Notes: generated by a model from the sequence alone, not told the origin. Positions 9,766 through 19,815 are shown, counted from the stretch's first letter. The stretch: DNA of 62,881 bases from Lusitaniella coriacea LEGE 07157 (GCF_015207425.1 NZ_JADEWZ010000030.1:1-62881); one strand, 5' to 3'. Made by a program: numbers and translations.

Positions 9766-10740
9766 ATGAGTCGCCGTCGTTCTACTCCCTGGATTCATCG
9801 CTGGTCCCGTCACCTCATTGGCGCGATCGCGACTGTCGGGCTAGTTTTAACTGCGTATTTAACGATTACAAAACTCGCCGGTGCCGAGGTGGGTTGCATT
9901 GCGGGTGCGGAACAAGCAGGCTGTAATGATGTCCTCAGTAGCTCCTACGCCAGCCTTTTCGGATTGCCCCTTCCTTTGTTTGGCGCGATCGCCTACGGAA
10001 GTATGGCGGCATTTGCCCTGATCCCCCTCGCCATTAACCGCGAAACCAGTAAAGACCTGCGCAAGCAGTTGGAAGATTGGAGTTGGTTATTTCTGCTGAT
10101 TGGCGGAACGGCAATGGCAGTATTTAGCAGTTATTTGATGTATCTGCTCGCCTTCAAACTGCAATCGGTCTGCCTCTACTGCATCGGTTCGGCGATCCTT
10201 TCTTGGAGTTTGCTGATTCTAACGATTGTTGGTCGATCCTGGGAAGATTTCGGACAACTTGTTTTCACCGGATTTATCGTGGCAATGGTCACCCTAGTAG
10301 GAACCCTTGCGGTGTATGCCAACGTCAACAATCCATCGGTTGCCAATGGACAAACCCCCATCCCCCAAACCGCCACTCAGCCAAACTACCAAAAAGGAAC
10401 TTGGGAAATTACAACTAACTCCGGTGCCGCAGAAATTGCCTTAGCCGAGCATTTAAGCGAGACAGGGGCTAAAAAATACGGAGCGTTTTGGTGTCCCCAT
10501 TGCCACGAACAAAAACAGTTATTTGGCAAAGAAGCCTTCAAAAAGGTGGATTATATCGAGTGTGCCGTTGTTAATAGCAAAGAGCAAGCCCCCGAATGTA
10601 CGGCAGCGAAAATCCAGTCTTACCCCACTTGGGAAATTAACGGAGAGTTGCACAAAGGCAGCCAAACCCTGGAAGAATTAGCGGAATTATCCGGATATCA
10701 GGGACCCACAGATTTTAAGTACACACTCCCCGGTCGCTAA
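9766..10740 (+). CDS. Vitamin K epoxide reductase / thioredoxin-like fusion protein
   Basis: Membrane disulfide-forming enzyme like Synechocystis VKOR and plant LTO1. It would oxidise thiols of exported or lumenal proteins and pass electrons to quinone. The N-terminal half is a four-helix VKOR domain with the loop cysteines Cys44 and Cys53 and the active-site CLYC (Cys136, Cys139). The linker at about 187-212 leads to a soluble thioredoxin-like domain with FWCPHC (Cys243, Cys246). Two more cysteines, Cys261 and Cys269, are in the C-terminal domain. A cis-Pro-like segment SYPTWEINGE is present. Stand-alone gene between btpA and the GGDEF gene, same strand, 81 bases and 79 bases away. Confidence 0.92.
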   Translation: MSRRRSTPWIHRWSRHLIGAIATVGLVLTAYLTITKLAGAEVGCIAGAEQAGCNDVLSSSYASLFGLPLPLFGAIAYGSMAAFALIPLAINRETSKDLRKQLEDWSWLFLLIGGTAMAVFSSYLMYLLAFKLQSVCLYCIGSAILSWSLLILTIVGRSWEDFGQLVFTGFIVAMVTLVGTLAVYANVNNPSVANGQTPIPQTATQPNYQKGTWEITTNSGAAEIALAEHLSETGAKKYGAFWCPHCHEQKQLFGKEAFKKVDYIECAVVNSKEQAPECTAAKIQSYPTWEINGELHKGSQTLEELAELSGYQGPTDFKYTLPGR

Positions 10741-10819
10741 GATGGGAGATAAGAAGGGAAAAAAGGTAAGAGAATTTAATAATCGACCTTTACCCGTCAA
10801 TTGACAAACCACTAGGTTA

Positions 10820-12949
10820 ATGGACAGGAAAAGAGTAGCGCGGTGGTTAAAGCGAGAGCGCCGAGTTTGGCTGACTTCAGGAGCGGTTGCAGGAAGCGTT
10901 ATTCTGTTGCGTTATATGGGATTATTTCAGTCCTGGGAGTTGGCGGCGTTCGATCGGCTGTTTCACTTTCGTCCCCCTGCAACCACAGATACTCGGATCT
11001 TGATTGTAGAAATCGATGAGAACGATCTTCAAGATGCGGGGAAGTGGCCGGTTCCCGACCGTTTGATGGCTCAACTCTTGGAGAGCGTCAATGGGTATCG
11101 ACCGCGAGTGATTGGTTTGGATGTCTATCGAGATTTGCCGGTCGAACCGGGTCATCAGGAATTAAACGCTGCTTTTGAAACAATTCCCAATCTGATTGGG
11201 ATCGAGCAACTTGAGGACAAAGAAAGCTTTTGGGTTCTACCGCCGCCAATTTTACAGCGCAAGCAACAGGTGGGATTTAATAACATTTTGGTGGATGCAG
11301 ACGGTCAAGTTCGTCGGTTTCTCCTGTACTCCCACAAAAATGGTGAAGCCTATACGAGTTTTGCCTTGAAATTGGCACAGATTTATCTTGAGGGAGAGGG
11401 CATTCGTCCCCAAGCTGCAACGGACGTTAATCCCGCTTATTTGCAACTGGGGAAGACTGTTTTTCGCCCTTTTCGCCCATCGGATGGGGGTTATATTCGA
11501 GCTGATGCCAAGGGGTATCAAGTTATCTCCAATTTTCACCGACCGGAGAGTTTTACGAAGGTTAAAATGGGCGATGTTTTGGCGGGTGAGGTCGCGCCGG
11601 AACTGATCCGCGATCGCGCGATCCTAATTGGTTCGACTGCACCCAGCTTAAAAGATAAGGCTTATATCCCCTACAGTACGAATTGGCAGGGCAGTGCCAA
11701 ACCGATTTATGGAGTCGAATTACACGCTAATATTGTCAGCCAAATTCTCAGTGCGGCGCTAGCTGGGCGACCGCTCATGCGGACTATTCCTGAAGGGGTT
11801 GAGTGGCTCTGGATCGTCGTCTGGTCGGGGATGGGAGCAATCATCGTTCGTCAGTCGCGATCGCTGGTACGCTCTTCTATTCTTACTCTGAGCGCGATCG
11901 CGCTCCTCAGCAGCAGCGTTTATCTCTCTTTCTCTTTCGGGTGGTGGATTCCCAGTATTCCTCCACTCATCAGCCTGATCGCCTCCTCTGCCATCCTCAC
12001 GGGGTATCTCGCACACAAGCAGGAAGAACTCAAACGCTCTAAAGAATTTCTACAATCGATTATTGACAGCATTCCCGACCCCATTTTTGTCAAAGATCGC
12101 CACCATCGTTGGATGCTCCTCAATCAAGCCTTTTGCCAATTTAGCGGCTATCCCATCGAAGACTTATTGGGAAAATCCGATCGCGATATTTTTCCCTCTA
12201 AAACAGCGCACGTCCTTTGGTCGCAGGATCGATTAGTCTTTGAAACCAGCGAAGCTCGCGAAGATGAAGCCGAGTTTGTTGATGCAAAAGGAAATGCGTT
12301 CCTCATCGCCACCAATCGCTCCCTACATAAAGACGCAGCAGGGAATCTTTTTTTAGTGGGCGTTATTCGCGACATCACCGAACGCAAGCGGATTGAAGAA
12401 GAGTTGCGGCGAGAAACCGCAGAATTAATGCGCTTCAACGCAGAACTGAAACTTTCTGCCTACTACGACGAATTAACGGGACTGCCCAACAAAAAGCATT
12501 TTGATGAGAGCTTTGCCAAAGCTTTAGGGTGGGGCGAGAAGCAGAACCAATTAGTGGGTTTGCTATTTTTGGATCTCGATGGTTTCAAGCAAGTTAACGA
12601 CACCCTCGGTCATGAAATGGGCAATTTGCTGCTCAAAGCAGTTGCTGGGCGAATTCAGAATTGCTTGCGCGGTAGCGATCTTGTTGCCCGTTGGGCAGGA
12701 GATGAATTTACCGCCATTCTTCCCGGAATCAAGCAGGCGGAGGATGTAGCTATTATCGCGGAGAAGATTGTTTTTAGCCTTTCTCAGCCCTTTATGCTGG
12801 AAAACCGTGCAGTCATCGTCGGTGTGAGCATTGGCAGTAGTATTTATCCCGAAAACGGTAAAACTCCCGACCTTTTGATTCAAAAAGCAGATACAGCAAT
12901 GTATCAGGCAAAGGAATTGGGACGAAATCAGCATCAAGTGGCTCGATAG
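10820..12949 (+). CDS. CHASE2-PAS-GGDEF diguanylate cyclase
   Basis: Predicted membrane sensor that makes cyclic di-GMP. Order: short N-terminal transmembrane helix (about 17-34); extracytoplasmic CHASE2 domain (about 35-310, with ILIVEIDENDLQDAGKWP and the late signature YGVELHANIVSQIL); three hydrophobic helices (about 325-400); PAS domain (about 408-530, SIIDSIPDPIFVKDRHHRW); GGDEF domain (about 545-709). The active-site loop is AGDEF (626-630); the G-to-A change at the first position occurs in active cyclases. The inhibitory I-site RGSD (616-619) lies five residues upstream, so feedback control by c-di-GMP is expected. No EAL domain. AT-rich repeat-bearing DNA follows. Confidence 0.93.
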   Translation: MDRKRVARWLKRERRVWLTSGAVAGSVILLRYMGLFQSWELAAFDRLFHFRPPATTDTRILIVEIDENDLQDAGKWPVPDRLMAQLLESVNGYRPRVIGLDVYRDLPVEPGHQELNAAFETIPNLIGIEQLEDKESFWVLPPPILQRKQQVGFNNILVDADGQVRRFLLYSHKNGEAYTSFALKLAQIYLEGEGIRPQAATDVNPAYLQLGKTVFRPFRPSDGGYIRADAKGYQVISNFHRPESFTKVKMGDVLAGEVAPELIRDRAILIGSTAPSLKDKAYIPYSTNWQGSAKPIYGVELHANIVSQILSAALAGRPLMRTIPEGVEWLWIVVWSGMGAIIVRQSRSLVRSSILTLSAIALLSSSVYLSFSFGWWIPSIPPLISLIASSAILTGYLAHKQEELKRSKEFLQSIIDSIPDPIFVKDRHHRWMLLNQAFCQFSGYPIEDLLGKSDRDIFPSKTAHVLWSQDRLVFETSEAREDEAEFVDAKGNAFLIATNRSLHKDAAGNLFLVGVIRDITERKRIEEELRRETAELMRFNAELKLSAYYDELTGLPNKKHFDESFAKALGWGEKQNQLVGLLFLDLDGFKQVNDTLGHEMGNLLLKAVAGRIQNCLRGSDLVARWAGDEFTAILPGIKQAEDVAIIAEKIVFSLSQPFMLENRAVIVGVSIGSSIYPENGKTPDLLIQKADTAMYQAKELGRNQHQVAR

Positions 12950-13807
12950 TTTTATCGCAATCAGCTATATCTCCGTTTCCATATACCCATTTTTTCAATC
13001 GATCGAATCCAGGAAATTATGCAGAGTTTTGGGGCGTACTGGGGATTCACGTCAATGGATTTTCTTCACACTCTCCGTGATAATTCTGTGCTAATTTCAC
13101 TTATCTAACTTTAGAGAGAGAAAATTTATCCGCAGTTTTTCATAAAATAGAGGGGTGTTAATGCGGATACAAAGAAAAAATTTAATTTATCTTTAGATTT
13201 TTTTAATAAAGAAGCACTGTTTTGCTTGTTGTTAAAATTTTCAGGAAAGAAAAACAAAAATAGAATGAGATATCTTCCCCGTTATTGAAAAGATGTTAAT
13301 AAAAAAGACATCAAAATAAATTTAGAATAAATATTTGTTTTTTAATTATCTTTTAATTCTAATGAGACTCTAAAAAATCTTTTGAGAAAATCAGGAGATA
13401 CCTGAAAGCTCCTTCAGTAAAGGGTTTTTCTCTAAAGACTGCATATTTTGTTCTTTCTCTCCCTATAAGTTAGTTGGGGGGTTTGACCCACCTTTCAAAT
13501 TGATGGCATTCTGCTGTGAGAATTTCAATAATAGTGACTTTAGCTGAATTATGACGAGTCTATAATGTCTCGATTTTCCGCAAGTATCTTGATTCAGCTA
13601 TTCAAGACTGACCTAGCGACACTCAATTTTTTTATTCTCTTTTGCTAGATTATAAATACCTTGTGAAAAACTTGTGATATTGTGTGAAATTGGTTAATAT
13701 AATTGTTAAAAACAAGTTGTGAAAAACTTGTGAATTTAAAAAAAGAACTCGAACGACGGCTAGATCGTCAAAAACGTAAATATCTTGAGATAAAAGCCAC
13801 ATTTAAC
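12950..13807. other. AT-rich intergenic region, about 860 bp
   Basis: Base composition falls sharply here and HIP1 sites are absent. No gene of normal size is visible on either strand. It holds a 17-bp direct repeat at its right end (listed separately). It also has a very short frame at 13019-13108 (29 codons, AGGA 4 bases before ATG) that cannot be judged from sequence alone. It lies between the diguanylate cyclase gene and a small exported protein gene. Confidence 0.6.
13661..13733. repeat. Two 17-bp direct repeats, one inside an inverted repeat
   Basis: The sequence TTGTGAAAAACTTGTGA occurs exactly at 13661-13677 and again at 13717-13733, 56 bases apart. The second copy also forms a hairpin-capable arrangement, ACAAGTT (13712-13718) and AACTTGT (13725-13731). 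The pair ends about 75 bases before the small exported protein gene, so a regulatory role is possible but unproven. Confidence 0.6.
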
Positions 13808-14056
13808 ATGAAAGCCAGAAAATCTACCATGAAAGTAACTAAATACAGCGTTTTAATTAAGAATACCCTCGTTATTTTTGCGGGGTTGCCCCTCTTGAGT
13901 CTGGGAATGGTTCGGGCAGTCGATGCCGATGCAACCGCGACCGCGCTCCAGAGACAAGACTCTGCCCTTCTAGAAAGCGTTAGAGCCAATAGAGAATACA
14001 CGCCTCCCGATAACGGCTCGCCCGATAGCACAGACGGTTCTGGGACTCGAACGTAG
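13808..14056 (+). CDS. Small exported protein of unknown function
   Basis: An 82-residue product. A basic N terminus (MKARKSTMKVTKYS) leads into a hydrophobic stretch (about 16-32) ending near GMVRAVDADA, so a signal peptide with cleavage near there is likely. The mature part would be only about 45 residues and ends in the Gly/Ser/Pro-rich PPDNGSPDSTDGSGTRT. That tail resembles the short conserved segment found in cyanobacterial DUF928 proteins, which often lie beside CHASE2 proteins, but the rest of DUF928 is not present after the stop. Either a small dedicated protein or a remnant. The ATG at 13829 is an alternative start; the frame is also open upstream to 13703 without a signal-like sequence. 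Confidence 0.45.
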   Translation: MKARKSTMKVTKYSVLIKNTLVIFAGLPLLSLGMVRAVDADATATALQRQDSALLESVRANREYTPPDNGSPDSTDGSGTRT

Positions 14057-14120
14057 AGCCAATGTAGAAATTTTCTTAATTAGGAACGAGGAGGACAAGC
14101 AAATTGCCTCTCAATGTTTC

Positions 14121-14786
14121 CTAGGATCGCGATCGCGCGGCAATATCGATTAATTCCACTTGAAAGACCTTTGCAAAAGCCTTGCAGAGGTTTTCTTTAA
14201 CTTGCTGCACTTCAAGATCGGGAATAAATTGTGCCAGAGAGCCAACGGGTTTACCCGCAATTCCACAGGGAATAATTCGCGAAAACCCTTGTAAATCCGG
14301 GCAAACATTGAGAGAAAAACCGTGCATCGTAATCCAACGCTTGACCTTGATCCCGATTGCAGCCACCTTATATCCCTCCAACCAAACCCCCGTTAAACCG
14401 GGTTCCCGGTAGCCGTGCAATCCATAACCCCCTAAGACTTGAAGAATCACTTCTTCGAGTTGGCGCAGATACCAGTGCAAATCCTGCTGATAGTGGTGCA
14501 GATTCAAAATGGGATAGCCCACCAATTGTCCCGGACAGTGGTAAGTCACTTCGCCTCCGCGTTCGATGCGATAAACGTCCCAGGGGGTTCGATTGGGATC
14601 GAATTTAAGAAAATCGAGACTCGCTCCCGTGCCGAGGGTGTAGACAGGAGGATGTTCGAGTAATAAAAGAATGTCGTCGAGGGTGGGGTTTTGCAGGCGA
14701 CTAGCCACGAGAGATTGTTGTGCTTCCCAAGCAATCCCGTAGGGAACCAATCCTCGGTTATCGAGCAAGCAGCGACGTTTCTGCAT
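14121..14786 (-). CDS. lipB: Lipoyl(octanoyl) transferase LipB
   Basis: Transfers octanoyl from octanoyl-ACP to the lipoyl domains of dehydrogenase complexes and the glycine cleavage H protein, the first step of lipoate synthesis. The family motif [17 protein letters not shown] is at about 76-92. The catalytic Lys140 lies in [20 protein letters not shown] and the nucleophile Cys174 in [14 protein letters not shown]. Length (221 residues) is normal. Encoded opposite to ndhF1, with about 275 bases between the starts; no lipA partner is seen in the window. Confidence 0.95.
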   Translation of the reverse strand: MQKRRCLLDNRGLVPYGIAWEAQQSLVASRLQNPTLDDILLLLEHPPVYTLGTGASLDFLKFDPNRTPWDVYRIERGGEVTYHCPGQLVGYPILNLHHYQQDLHWYLRQLEEVILQVLGGYGLHGYREPGLTGVWLEGYKVAAIGIKVKRWITMHGFSLNVCPDLQGFSRIIPCGIAGKPVGSLAQFIPDLEVQQVKENLCKAFAKVFQVELIDIAARSRS

Positions 14787-15062
14787 CAGATGCGGGTGTT
14801 GGAAATTTTTTTGAGAGAGGGTAATCCTTCAAATCCTACACTAAGTCAGGGTTGTGGCTTATTTTTGCCCAAAGGCATTGCTCAGAATACTAGAAAGTTG
14901 CAACGCGATCGCGCGCGCCACCGCGATCGCTTTAAAAATCGCCCTCATCCGCCCTTGCTCTACCACCAACGCAGGTCTAAACACTTCATTAAAGAACCTC
15001 GTGTGTCACAATTATTCACAGTATTCTGCAATCAGTGAAGAAATCTAAAGTAGGAATTGGTA

Positions 15063-17111
15063 ATGGAACCGCTCTATCAATATGCCTGGTTGATTCCAGT
15101 GCTGCCCCTGGCAGGAGCGATGCTAGTGGGTCTAGGACTCATCTCCTTCAATAAGGCAATCAATCGCCTCAGACAGCTCAACGCGGTATTAATTGTCGCC
15201 TTAATGGGCGCGTCAATGACGATCTCCTTTGCCCTGCTGTGGAGTCAAATTCACGGACACGAAGCCTTCTCTCGCAGCTTTGAGTGGGCAGCCGCCGGAG
15301 ACTTTCACCTCACAATGGGGTATGTCATCGATCCCCTCGCGTCCTTAATGCTAGTCATCGTCACCACCGTCGCATTTCTGGTGATGGTCTACACCGACGG
15401 CTACATGGCGCACGATCCGGGATATGTACGCTTTTATACCTACTTGAGCCTCTTTGGTGCTTCAATGCTGGGTCTGGTCATTAGCCCGAACCTCGTACAA
15501 ATTTATATCTTCTGGGAGTTGGTGGGAATGTGTTCCTACCTGCTCATCGGCTTCTGGTACGATCGCGAAGCCGCCGCCGATGCTTGCCAAAAAGCTTTCG
15601 TCACCAACCGCGTTGGCGACTTTGGTTTGCTCTTGGGAATGTTAGGACTGTATTGGGCAACGGGAAGCTTCGACTTTGGCATCATGGGCGAACGCCTGCA
15701 CGACTTGGTGCAATCCGGCGCGTTGTGGTCAAGCTTTGCCGCCCTCCTCGCCATCCTTGTTTTCCTCGGTCCCGCCGCGAAATCTGCCCAATTTCCTCTT
15801 CACGTCTGGCTTCCCGACGCAATGGAGGGGCCCACGCCCATCTCCGCCCTAATTCACGCGGCAACAATGGTTGCGGCTGGGGTATTTTTAATTGCTCGGA
15901 TGTACCCGGTGTTTGAAGGAATTCCGGTGGCAATGAATACCATTGCCTGGACGGGCGCATTTACAGCCTTTTTAGGGGCATCGATCGCGCTGACTCAAAA
16001 CGATATCAAGAAAGGTCTTGCCTATTCAACTATTTCCCAATTGGGTTATATGGTCATGGCAATGGGCGTTGGAGCCTATACTGCCGGACTGTTTCACCTG
16101 ATGACTCACGCCTACTTCAAGGCGATGCTCTTCCTTTGTTCTGGTTCTGTGATTCATGGAATGGAAGGCGTTGTGGGTCACGACCCCGTGTTAGCGCAGG
16201 ATATGCGTTTGATGGGAGGTTTGCGGAAGTATATGCCCATCACCTCCATCACTTTTTTAATCGGGACGCTGGCAATTTGCGGAATTCCGCCCTTTGCTGG
16301 GTTTTGGTCGAAGGATGAAATTTTGGGGCTAACCTTCGCTGCTAATCCCGTTCTTTGGGGAATCGGTTGGTTGACCGCCGGAATTACTGCCTTTTATATG
16401 TTCCGGATGTACTTCATGACCTTTGAGGGCAAATTCCGCGGTAATGAGATGGAGATTCGCGCCGAACTGAAAGCAGAAGAAGGCAATCTGCAACCTGCTT
16501 TTGGCCCTGGGGCAATGGATCCCAACGAACTCGACCACCACGATGACCACCACAGCAGCGAACCCCACGAATCGCCCCTGAGTATGACGCTGCCTCTGGC
16601 AATTTTAGCGATTCCCTCCTTCCTTGTGGGTTGGTTGGGCAAACCCTGGGCAAACTCCTTTGAGGCGTTTATTCACGCGCCGGGAGAAGAGGTGACTGAA
16701 GCTGTCGCAGAAGCCGCTCATTTTGATTGGAGTGAATTTTTAATCATGGGCGGAACCTCTGTGGGGATTGCTTTGATTGGAATTACCCTCGCGTCGTTGA
16801 TGTATTTACAGGGTAAAATCGACGCGGGCGCGATCGCGGGCAAACTTCAACCCCTCTATCAGTTCTCTCTCAATAAGTGGTACTTCGACGATCTTTACGA
16901 CAAACTCTTTGTTCGAGGCTTGCGCCGCCTAGCCCGACAAATTATGGAAGTGGATTACCGCGTTGTAGATGGGGCGGTGAACTTCACCGGTTTAGTCGCA
17001 ATTCTGAGCGGCGAAGGTCTAAAATACCTCGAAAATGGTCGCGCTCAATTCTACGCGCTGATTATTTTTGCCGCAGTTTTAGGCTTTGTTGTCGTTTCTA
17101 GTTTGACCTAA
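15063..17111 (+). CDS. ndhF1: NAD(P)H-quinone oxidoreductase subunit 5 (NdhF1)
   Basis: Proton-pumping membrane subunit of the photosynthetic NDH-1 complex in the thylakoid, working in cyclic electron flow around photosystem I and in respiration. Antiporter-type core helices are clear: FWELVGMCSYLLIGFWY near 150-170, HVWLPDAMEGPTPISALIHA near 245-265 and the lysine-bearing helices after it. A His/Asp-rich loop (DHHDDHHSSEPHES) is near residue 490, before the C-terminal lateral-helix region. NdhF1 rather than the CO2-uptake paralogues is inferred from overall likeness and from the adjoining ndhD1. The ATG at 15063 has AGGA seven bases upstream and begins MEPLYQYAWLIPVLPL, so it was preferred to the TTG two codons earlier. 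Confidence 0.94.
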   Translation: MEPLYQYAWLIPVLPLAGAMLVGLGLISFNKAINRLRQLNAVLIVALMGASMTISFALLWSQIHGHEAFSRSFEWAAAGDFHLTMGYVIDPLASLMLVIVTTVAFLVMVYTDGYMAHDPGYVRFYTYLSLFGASMLGLVISPNLVQIYIFWELVGMCSYLLIGFWYDREAAADACQKAFVTNRVGDFGLLLGMLGLYWATGSFDFGIMGERLHDLVQSGALWSSFAALLAILVFLGPAAKSAQFPLHVWLPDAMEGPTPISALIHAATMVAAGVFLIARMYPVFEGIPVAMNTIAWTGAFTAFLGASIALTQNDIKKGLAYSTISQLGYMVMAMGVGAYTAGLFHLMTHAYFKAMLFLCSGSVIHGMEGVVGHDPVLAQDMRLMGGLRKYMPITSITFLIGTLAICGIPPFAGFWSKDEILGLTFAANPVLWGIGWLTAGITAFYMFRMYFMTFEGKFRGNEMEIRAELKAEEGNLQPAFGPGAMDPNELDHHDDHHSSEPHESPLSMTLPLAILAIPSFLVGWLGKPWANSFEAFIHAPGEEVTEAVAEAAHFDWSEFLIMGGTSVGIALIGITLASLMYLQGKIDAGAIAGKLQPLYQFSLNKWYFDDLYDKLFVRGLRRLARQIMEVDYRVVDGAVNFTGLVAILSGEGLKYLENGRAQFYALIIFAAVLGFVVVSSLT

Positions 17112-17231
17112 CCTACAAACTCGTAATTTATCTGTAGGTGTAATTCACAACTCTGAATTCTGAACTTATAAGGGCTGGGTTTCTCAGCCCCTACGAAATT
17201 CCGAACTCTTCAAACCTATCAGCACTTTGTA

Positions 17232-18824
17232 ATGAGCATTGCCAATTTTCCCTGGCTGACCGCGATTATTCTCTTTCCCATCGTTGCTGCTTTGTTCATT
17301 CCTGTTATTCCTGACAAAGATGGCAAAACAGTTCGATGGTATGCCCTAGTCGTCGGGCTAATCGATTTTGCGTTAATTGTTTATGCCTTTTATAGCGGCT
17401 ACGACCTCTCCAATCCAAACCTGCAACTAGTCGAAAGTTATACCTGGATTTCCGATCTCGATCTCAAATGGTCGGTGGGGGTCGATGGGTTATCGATGCC
17501 TTTGGTTCTCCTGACGGGTTTCATTACTACCCTAGCGACAATGGCGGCTTGGCCGGTCACCCTCAAACCCAAACTGTTCTATTTCCTGATGCTGGCAATG
17601 TATGGGGGACAGATTGCGGTTTTTGCCGTTCAGGATATGCTGCTGTTCTTCCTGGTGTGGGAATTGGAATTGGTTCCGGTGTATTTAATTCTGTCCATCT
17701 GGGGCGGGAAAAAGCGCCTCTACGCCGCCACAAAGTTCATTCTTTACACGGCAGGGGGATCGCTATTTATTTTGATTGCAGCGCTGACAATGGCGTTCTA
17801 CGGCGATACAGTAACTTTTGATATGAGCGCGATCGCGGATAAGGATCTAACCCTCAATCTGCAACTCCTCCTCTATGCTGGTTTACTCATCGCCTACGGG
17901 GTCAAGTTGCCCATCTTCCCCCTCCATACCTGGCTGCCCGATGCCCACGGCGAAGCCACGGCTCCCGCCCATATGCTCCTTGCGGGGATTCTCTTGAAAA
18001 TGGGCGGTTATGCCCTTCTGCGCATGAATGCGGGGCTATTACCCGATGCTCATGCCGTATTTGCCCCCGTTCTCGTCATTTTGGGGGTTGTTAACATCAT
18101 TTACGCCGCCCTCACCTCCTTTGCCCAACGGAACCTCAAGCGCAAGATTGCCTATTCCTCCATTTCTCACATGGGATTTGTGTTGATTGGCATCGCCTCC
18201 TTTACGCCCTTGGGAACCAGTGGGGCAATGTTGCAGATGATCTCCCACGGCTTGATTGGGGCGAGTTTGTTCTTTATGGTGGGCTGCACCTACGACCGCA
18301 CCCACACCCTCATGCTCGATGAAATGGGCGGTATTGGGCAGAAGATGAAGAAAGTCTTTGCCATGTGGACGACCTGTTCCTTGGCATCCCTCGCCTTACC
18401 GGGAATGAGCGGATTTGTCGCCGAATTGATGATTTTTGTTGGTTTTGCAACCAGCGATGCCTACAGCCTCAGTTTCCGGGTTATTATCGTCCTCCTGGCG
18501 GCGGTGGGTGTCATTCTCACGCCGATTTATCTGCTGTCGATGCTGCGGGAAATGCTCTATGGCCCTGAAAATAAAGAGTTGGTATCCCATCAAGCGTTAA
18601 TCGATGCAGAACCGCGCGAAGTCTTTATTATTGCGTCGCTACTCATCCCCATTATTGGGATCGGTTTTTATCCGAAAATCGTGACTCAAATTTACGATGC
18701 AACCACCACAATGCTGACACAAAGGCTACGCAATTCCGTTCCCACATTGGTTTCACCGGAACCCGTCGCCTTTGCAGATGGTTCGAGGGTTGCCCTGAGA
18801 GCGCCGGAAATTGGAACGCGCTAA
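17232..18824 (+). CDS. ndhD1: NAD(P)H-quinone oxidoreductase subunit 4 (NdhD1)
   Basis: Second large antiporter-like pump subunit of NDH-1. Conserved elements include the [17 protein letters not shown] segment near 80-96, the helix with [16 protein letters not shown] near 138-153 holding the membrane glutamate, and the [20 protein letters not shown] motif near 234-253. About 14 hydrophobic helices; 530 residues is normal. It follows ndhF1 by 120 bases on the same strand and is closed by a clear terminator, so the two probably form an ndhF1-ndhD1 unit. Subtype D1 is inferred from pairing with ndhF1. Confidence 0.94.
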   Translation: MSIANFPWLTAIILFPIVAALFIPVIPDKDGKTVRWYALVVGLIDFALIVYAFYSGYDLSNPNLQLVESYTWISDLDLKWSVGVDGLSMPLVLLTGFITTLATMAAWPVTLKPKLFYFLMLAMYGGQIAVFAVQDMLLFFLVWELELVPVYLILSIWGGKKRLYAATKFILYTAGGSLFILIAALTMAFYGDTVTFDMSAIADKDLTLNLQLLLYAGLLIAYGVKLPIFPLHTWLPDAHGEATAPAHMLLAGILLKMGGYALLRMNAGLLPDAHAVFAPVLVILGVVNIIYAALTSFAQRNLKRKIAYSSISHMGFVLIGIASFTPLGTSGAMLQMISHGLIGASLFFMVGCTYDRTHTLMLDEMGGIGQKMKKVFAMWTTCSLASLALPGMSGFVAELMIFVGFATSDAYSLSFRVIIVLLAAVGVILTPIYLLSMLREMLYGPENKELVSHQALIDAEPREVFIIASLLIPIIGIGFYPKIVTQIYDATTTMLTQRLRNSVPTLVSPEPVAFADGSRVALRAPEIGTR

Positions 18825-18900
18825 TTCTTGTGAAACTTATGCTGTGACTCAATCTGAGTTGAGATTGGCGTAAGTGTTTCGCCTTTTTGAAAATTAGAAG

Positions 18901-18932
18901 GAGTAGTCGCGCGATCGGCTACTCGTTTTTTT
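18901..18932 (+). terminator. Rho-independent terminator after ndhD1
   Basis: GAGTAGTCG and CGGCTACTC form a 9-bp stem (one T-G pair) around the 6-base loop CGCGAT, followed by G and seven T residues. It starts 77 bases after the ndhD1 stop. Confidence 0.85.
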
Positions 18933-19113
18933 GTTGAGACGACCGCATCGCCCTCACCCCCAGCCCCTTGACCCATCAATTCAAAATTGACAAACCACTA
19001 AGCTAAAACATATCTAAATTGGGTATAGGGCGCTCTGTATCAAAGTCGTTAATCCCTCTCCCCGTCACCCCGTCCCCGTGTCAGCCTCAGTCACAATTTA
19101 AATGCATAGCAGC

Positions 19114-19815
19114 TCACTCGCCCCATTCTTGCGCGTCTTGAGTTTCGAGTTGGATGAGGGTATGGCGCAATTGTTCCCAATCTATTGCTGTTGCAGGTTT
19201 ATCTTGTAGTAGTTGTCCTTGTTGCAAGTAAAGGACGCGATCGCAAAATTGTTGTGCGAGTTCGAGGTGATGATTGACCATAAGAATCGCCGTTTTTCGA
19301 TCGCGCGCCAACTCTTCCAACACATTTAATACATTTGTGGCAATCCCAATATCCAAAGCAGAGGTGGGTTCGTCCAAAATAAGGATTTGCGGTTGTAGCA
19401 TTAAAGATCGCGCGATCGCGACCAGTTGTCGCTGTCCCACAGAAAGCTGCAATTCATTACGCTCTCGCCATTCAGAAGGGATGCGCAATCGATTGCACAA
19501 CTCCTCCAAACGCTGTTGAATTTCTCGTTTGGGAACCTGTTGTAAGACGAGGGGATAGGCTAGCGCTTCTTCAACTCTCATTCCCAATAATCTCGGTTCT
19601 TGGGGGACTAACGCCACTTGTCGGCGCAATTGCAGAACGGGAATCTCGCGGTAGTTTTGACCCTCTAAGGCGATAATTCCTTGAGTCGGTTCGCTCAAAC
19701 GGTTGAGCAGTCGCAGCAGCGAAGTTTTCCCCGCACCAGAAGCCCCCAAAATCGCCACGCGATCGCCCCGTTCGATTTGGAAGGAAATATCCTGGAGTAA
19801 AAGGCTCAAACCCAT
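19114..19815 (-). CDS. ABC transporter ATP-binding protein (FetA/YbbL-like), true start unclear
   Basis: ATPase subunit of an ABC transporter. Walker A GASGAGKT (24-31), Q-loop VPQEP (70-74), signature LSVGQ (124-128), Walker B ILILDEP (144-150) and switch His182 are all intact. The family's N terminus continues upstream of the first ATG: the same frame reads LLRLEQVSLAAP just before it, back to a stop at 19894-19896. Between that stop and the ATG there is no ATG, GTG or TTG, only ATC, ATT and CTG codons (19890, 19881, 19848), with AAGG near 19891-19895. The real start may be non-standard, or the start codon has been lost. No permease gene is adjacent. The overall pattern suggests a metal or iron-type exporter, but that is only inference. 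Confidence 0.8.
   Translation of the reverse strand: MGLSLLLQDISFQIERGDRVAILGASGAGKTSLLRLLNRLSEPTQGIIALEGQNYREIPVLQLRRQVALVPQEPRLLGMRVEEALAYPLVLQQVPKREIQQRLEELCNRLRIPSEWRERNELQLSVGQRQLVAIARSLMLQPQILILDEPTSALDIGIATNVLNVLEELARDRKTAILMVNHHLELAQQFCDRVLYLQQGQLLQDKPATAIDWEQLRHTLIQLETQDAQEWGE

Noticed and set aside
15057-15062. TTG start two codons before the ndhF1 ATG
   Set aside because: The ATG at 15063 has better spacing to AGGA and matches the family N terminus.
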